Shown here in pieces: positions 5,258 through 5,696 of a DNA stretch of 5,696 nucleotides. The translations under genes were made by a program, and so were the position numbers. Each line of letters starts with the position of its first letter. Positions within the stretch are counted from its first letter, which is position 1. The stretch spans positions 3,332 to 9,027 of the forward strand of contig JAUNBY010000107.1 of NCBI GenBank assembly GCA_030526935.1, read 5' to 3'. The stretch comes from Clostridia bacterium. GTDB taxonomy: Bacteria > Bacillota > Clostridia > Christensenellales > Aristaeellaceae. Under the pieces are notes generated by a model, which was given only the letters and a program-made list of their open reading frames with translations, searched no databases and was not told the DNA's origin.

Positions 5258-5696
5258 TCACTTAATCTGAGCATCCTTTGCCGCGGCGATATTCTTATGC
5301 CCGTCCTGTGAAAGCATACGCCCCTGTACGATTTCAATATACGCTGCGAATATAACCACGACGCCGGTCACGATAAATTGATAGAACGTATCCACGCCCA
5401 TGACTATCAGGCCTACTTTCAGCGCGGAGAATAATATCGCTCCGATGACCGTTCCAAATATATTGCCTCGTCCGCCCGCCATTGAAGTTCCGCCTATGGC
5501 GGCCGCGGCGATAGCTTCCATTTCATATCCCTGTCCGGTGGAGGGATCCCCGGTTCCAAGCCTTCCGACCATTACCAGACCCGCAAGCGCCGTTCCCAGC
5601 ATGCCAAGGCCGTACATCAGAATCTTGGTGCGACCCACGCGAACGCCGGACAGTCGCGAGGCTTCCTCGTTGCCGCCGATAGCATATGTGTGAGCT
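5258..5696 (-). CDS. rbsC: Ribose-type ABC transporter permease (RbsC/XylH family), C-terminal part
   Basis: The reading frame is open from the window edge (first full codon at 5695) to a TGA at 5258-5260 and gives the last 145 residues. Family members are usually about 310-340 residues, so roughly the C-terminal 45% is visible. Inner-membrane permease of a carbohydrate ABC importer of the BPD_transp_2 family (RbsC, XylH, AraH). Visible signatures are AIGGNEEASRLSG (partial residues 5-17), which matches the cytoplasmic loop of RbsC, and GYEMEAIAAAAIGGTSMAGG (56-75), the conserved coupling region. Hydrophobic segments lie near residues 24-43, 79-100 and 105-122, followed by a polar tail rich in Lys, Ala and Gln. 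The ribokinase gene follows after 34 nt, which favours ribose as substrate. Other pentoses, or a nucleoside-type permease, cannot be excluded from this fragment. The family is secure; the ribose assignment rests on context. Confidence 0.88.
   Translation of the reverse strand, partial: AHTYAIGGNEEASRLSGVRVGRTKILMYGLGMLGTALAGLVMVGRLGTGDPSTGQGYEMEAIAAAAIGGTSMAGGRGNIFGTVIGAILFSALKVGLIVMGVDTFYQFIVTGVVVIFAAYIEIVQGRMLSQDGHKNIAAAKDAQIK

Noticed and set aside
5224..5337. N-terminal extension of ribokinase up to 5337
   Set aside because: The extra 38 residues overlap the permease gene, are Arg/Lys-rich and unlike ribokinases, and lie upstream of the GGGAGGA site that serves the TTG start.
1..5696. 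CRISPR array, tRNA/rRNA, insertion sequence or phage attachment site
   Set aside because: No regularly spaced direct repeats, RNA-gene landmarks, transposase or integrase motifs, or terminal inverted repeats were seen on either strand. The only repeated sequence is the paralogous hydrolase coding DNA.

Overview
All genes in this window lie on the minus strand, so transcription runs from high to low coordinates. Base composition is close to balanced. Every gene has a strong AGGAGG-type Shine-Dalgarno sequence, and the secreted proteins have short Lys-rich Sec signal peptides. This points to a Firmicute, probably an uncultured gut-type clostridial lineage. That is an inference from style; no taxonomic marker is present.

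Layout in transcription order. (1) 5696-5258: the C-terminal 145 residues of a RbsC/XylH-family sugar ABC transporter permease, whose start lies outside the window. (2) 5223-4303: a complete ribokinase, probably starting at TTG. (3) 4205-3087, (4) 2995-1853, (5) 1832-711 and (6) 656-1 (cut by the window edge): four consecutive, non-identical paralogs of the inosine/uridine-preferring nucleoside hydrolase family. Each begins with a signal peptide and has no visible lipobox, LPXTG motif or transmembrane anchor in the part seen. Gaps between genes are 34, 97, 91, 20 and 54 nt. No intrinsic terminator faces the direction of transcription, so the set reads as one operon. A perfect 10-bp hairpin in the 91-nt gap may separate expression of the two halves.

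How the genes would work together (inference): the exported hydrolases cleave nucleosides outside the membrane into free base and ribose, the ABC transporter imports the ribose, and ribokinase traps it as ribose 5-phosphate. This would be an extracellular nucleoside-to-ribose scavenging pathway. The transporter's ATPase and binding protein are not in the window and are expected upstream of 5696.

Most notable points: hydrolase copy number expanded in tandem next to a ribose uptake/kinase module; a rewritten metal-binding loop in the third hydrolase (DTD-NETDWFG-DD instead of DTD-MGYFG-DD); divergence between copies concentrated in the loop region expected to cover the active site; and patchy near-identity at the DNA level between the first and fourth copies.
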